NCBI GenBank assembly: GCA_964371865.1
Contig: CAYJOR010000103.1
Location: 1 to 6,155 of the forward strand
Direction: 5' to 3'
Source of the DNA: CAYJAZ01 sp964371865
GTDB lineage: Bacteria; Desulfobacterota; Desulfovibrionia; Desulfovibrionales; Desulfovibrionaceae
DNA: 6,155 nucleotides
In this document: positions 5,692 to 6,155 of the stretch, piece after piece
Numbering within the stretch: position 1 is the first letter of the stretch
Layout of the letters: every line of letters starts with the position of its first letter
Notes under the pieces: generated by a model
Told to the model about the DNA's origin: nothing
Database searches by the model: none
Seen by the model: the letters and a program-made list of their open reading frames with translations, nothing else
Translations under genes and position numbers: made by a program

Positions 5692-5737
5692 AGGGGGAAA
5701 CCACGTTTTTTTGAAAAAAACGAGGTTTCCCCCTTTT
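5692..5737 (+). terminator. Strong hairpin terminator after hysBA
   Basis: GGGGGAAACC (5693-5702) pairs with GGTTTCCCCC (5724-5733). After one A-A mismatch, CGTTTTTTT (5704-5712) pairs with AAAAAAACG (5714-5722). The stem is about 19 bp around a very tight tip at G5713 and is followed by TTTT (5734-5737). It begins 23 bases after the true hysA stop codon, which also supports the readthrough end. Confidence 0.85.
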
Positions 5738-5889
5738 GAGCTCTCCCCCTTCCTTAAAAAACAATTATTTATGCCGATTTTCTCAAGTGATAAGAAAGTA
5801 AAGTATAGAATTTTTATGAATATTGTAAAGTTTATTTGGTGCAATATAAATGGTAAATCTTATTTTTTTTTGAGAAAAAACCACGATTT

Positions 5890-5942
5890 TAAAATAAAAA
5901 AATCTTCCTTTAAATCTGAAAGCTCAAATATCAAGGAAGATT
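5890..5942 (-). terminator. Possible terminator for a minus-strand transcript entering from the right
   Basis: AATCTTCCTT (5901-5910) and AAGGAAGATT (5933-5942) form a perfect 10-bp stem with a 22-nt loop. On the minus strand the stem runs into a T-rich tract (5902-5891, TTTTTTTATTTT apart from stem bases). This orientation implies a minus-strand transcript from beyond about 5943, for which no gene is visible in the window. Confidence 0.5.
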
Positions 5943-6048
5943 ATTTAGGGTATGTTTCTAAATTAGTTCTTTTGCGTTTTTTCTGCCCAAAAGATGATTT
6001 TTCCACAATACCATCAAAACTAAAGTAGGTTTCTTTATTTTGACGTCT

Positions 6049-6140
6049 AAGGAATAAACTTTTTTGTAAACTTTTATTCCTTTCCGACGAGGAACGAGTC
6101 GGAAAGAAATAAGGTTTCCAAAGGGGATTATCCCCTTTGG
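6049..6140. repeat. Cluster of three consecutive perfect inverted repeats
   Basis: The first is AAGGAATAAA/TTTATTCCTT (6049-6058, 6073-6082), 10 bp with a 14-nt loop. The second is CTTTCCGAC/GTCGGAAAG (6080-6088, 6098-6106), 9 bp with loop GAGGAACGA. The third is CCAAAGGGGA/TCCCCTTTGG (6118-6127, 6131-6140), 10 bp with a 3-nt loop. The first two share three bases. The arrangement resembles extragenic palindromic repeat clusters or a structured RNA, and I cannot tell which. Confidence 0.7.
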
Positions 6141-6155
6141 TCGCCGAAGGCATAA

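Larger units (their letters stand above)
5741..6155. other. AT-rich region without a convincing gene, rich in inverted repeats
   Basis: Two open frames exist here (5711-6028 plus and 5941-6153 minus), but neither has a ribosome binding site or recognisable domain. The first starts inside the hysBA terminator, and the second runs through two perfect hairpins. The region is better described by its inverted repeats at 5901-5942 and 6049-6140. The right window edge cuts whatever follows. Confidence 0.55.

Noticed and set aside
5711..6028. Open frame of 105 codons on the plus strand
   Set aside because: Its ATG lies inside the hysBA terminator hairpin, it has no ribosome binding site, and its lysine- and phenylalanine-rich composition is that of translated AT-rich spacer.
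5941..6153. Open frame of 70 codons on the minus strand
   Set aside because: It reads through two perfect inverted repeats, shows no domain or export feature, and any ribosome binding site would lie outside the window. Structured non-coding DNA explains it better.

Overview
The window comes from an AT-rich sulfate-reducer-like bacterium, most probably an AT-rich member of the Desulfovibrionaceae. The strongest reason is a [NiFeSe] hydrogenase pair (hysB-hysA). It matches, from memory, the Desulfovibrio vulgaris HysAB proteins motif by motif, including an in-frame selenocysteine UGA. A TupA-type tungstate-binding protein agrees with this, since these bacteria use tungsten and selenium in formate dehydrogenases and hydrogenases. 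The species cannot be named from this sequence.

Layout, left to right. The 3' part of a tRNA-Lys(UUU) gene (1-54) ends in a hairpin terminator. A tandem pair of 72-bp repeats (120-263) follows, then about 320 bases of AT-rich DNA with no supported gene. A tRNA-His(GUG) gene lies on the minus strand (620-696) with its own promoter and terminator. Next is tupA (898-1731, plus strand) with a promoter and two stacked terminator hairpins, but no tupB or tupC beside it. A gene-poor stretch (1841-2186) holds a possible 23-residue membrane peptide gene on the minus strand (1896-1967) with a near-perfect Shine-Dalgarno sequence, and a run of four small hairpins. An EamB/RhtB-like amino-acid exporter follows on the minus strand (2187-2786). 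A 390-base divergent intergenic region then leads into hysB (3180-4130) and hysA (4175-5668), closed by a very strong hairpin terminator. The last 400 bases hold no convincing gene but carry several perfect inverted repeats.

How the genes work together. hysB and hysA encode the two subunits of a periplasmic [NiFeSe] hydrogenase. HysB carries the Tat signal and three iron-sulfur cluster sites. HysA carries the Ni-Fe active site, where one cysteine is replaced by selenocysteine at residue 476. The apparent stop of hysA at 5600-5602 is not its end: the frame continues for 21 more codons through the conserved DPUxxCxxH motif, and a SECIS-like hairpin starts within 12 bases of the UGA. TupA would bind tungstate in the periplasm for an ABC importer whose other subunits must lie elsewhere. 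The exporter has no clear functional link to either.

The most useful points for a reader are the readthrough correction of hysA, the apparent lack of the N-terminal lipidation segment known in the D. vulgaris enzyme, the unannotated small membrane peptide candidate, and the tandem repeat and hairpin clusters in the intergenic DNA. I see no clear sign of a wholly new system; the small peptide with its structured surroundings is the nearest candidate.
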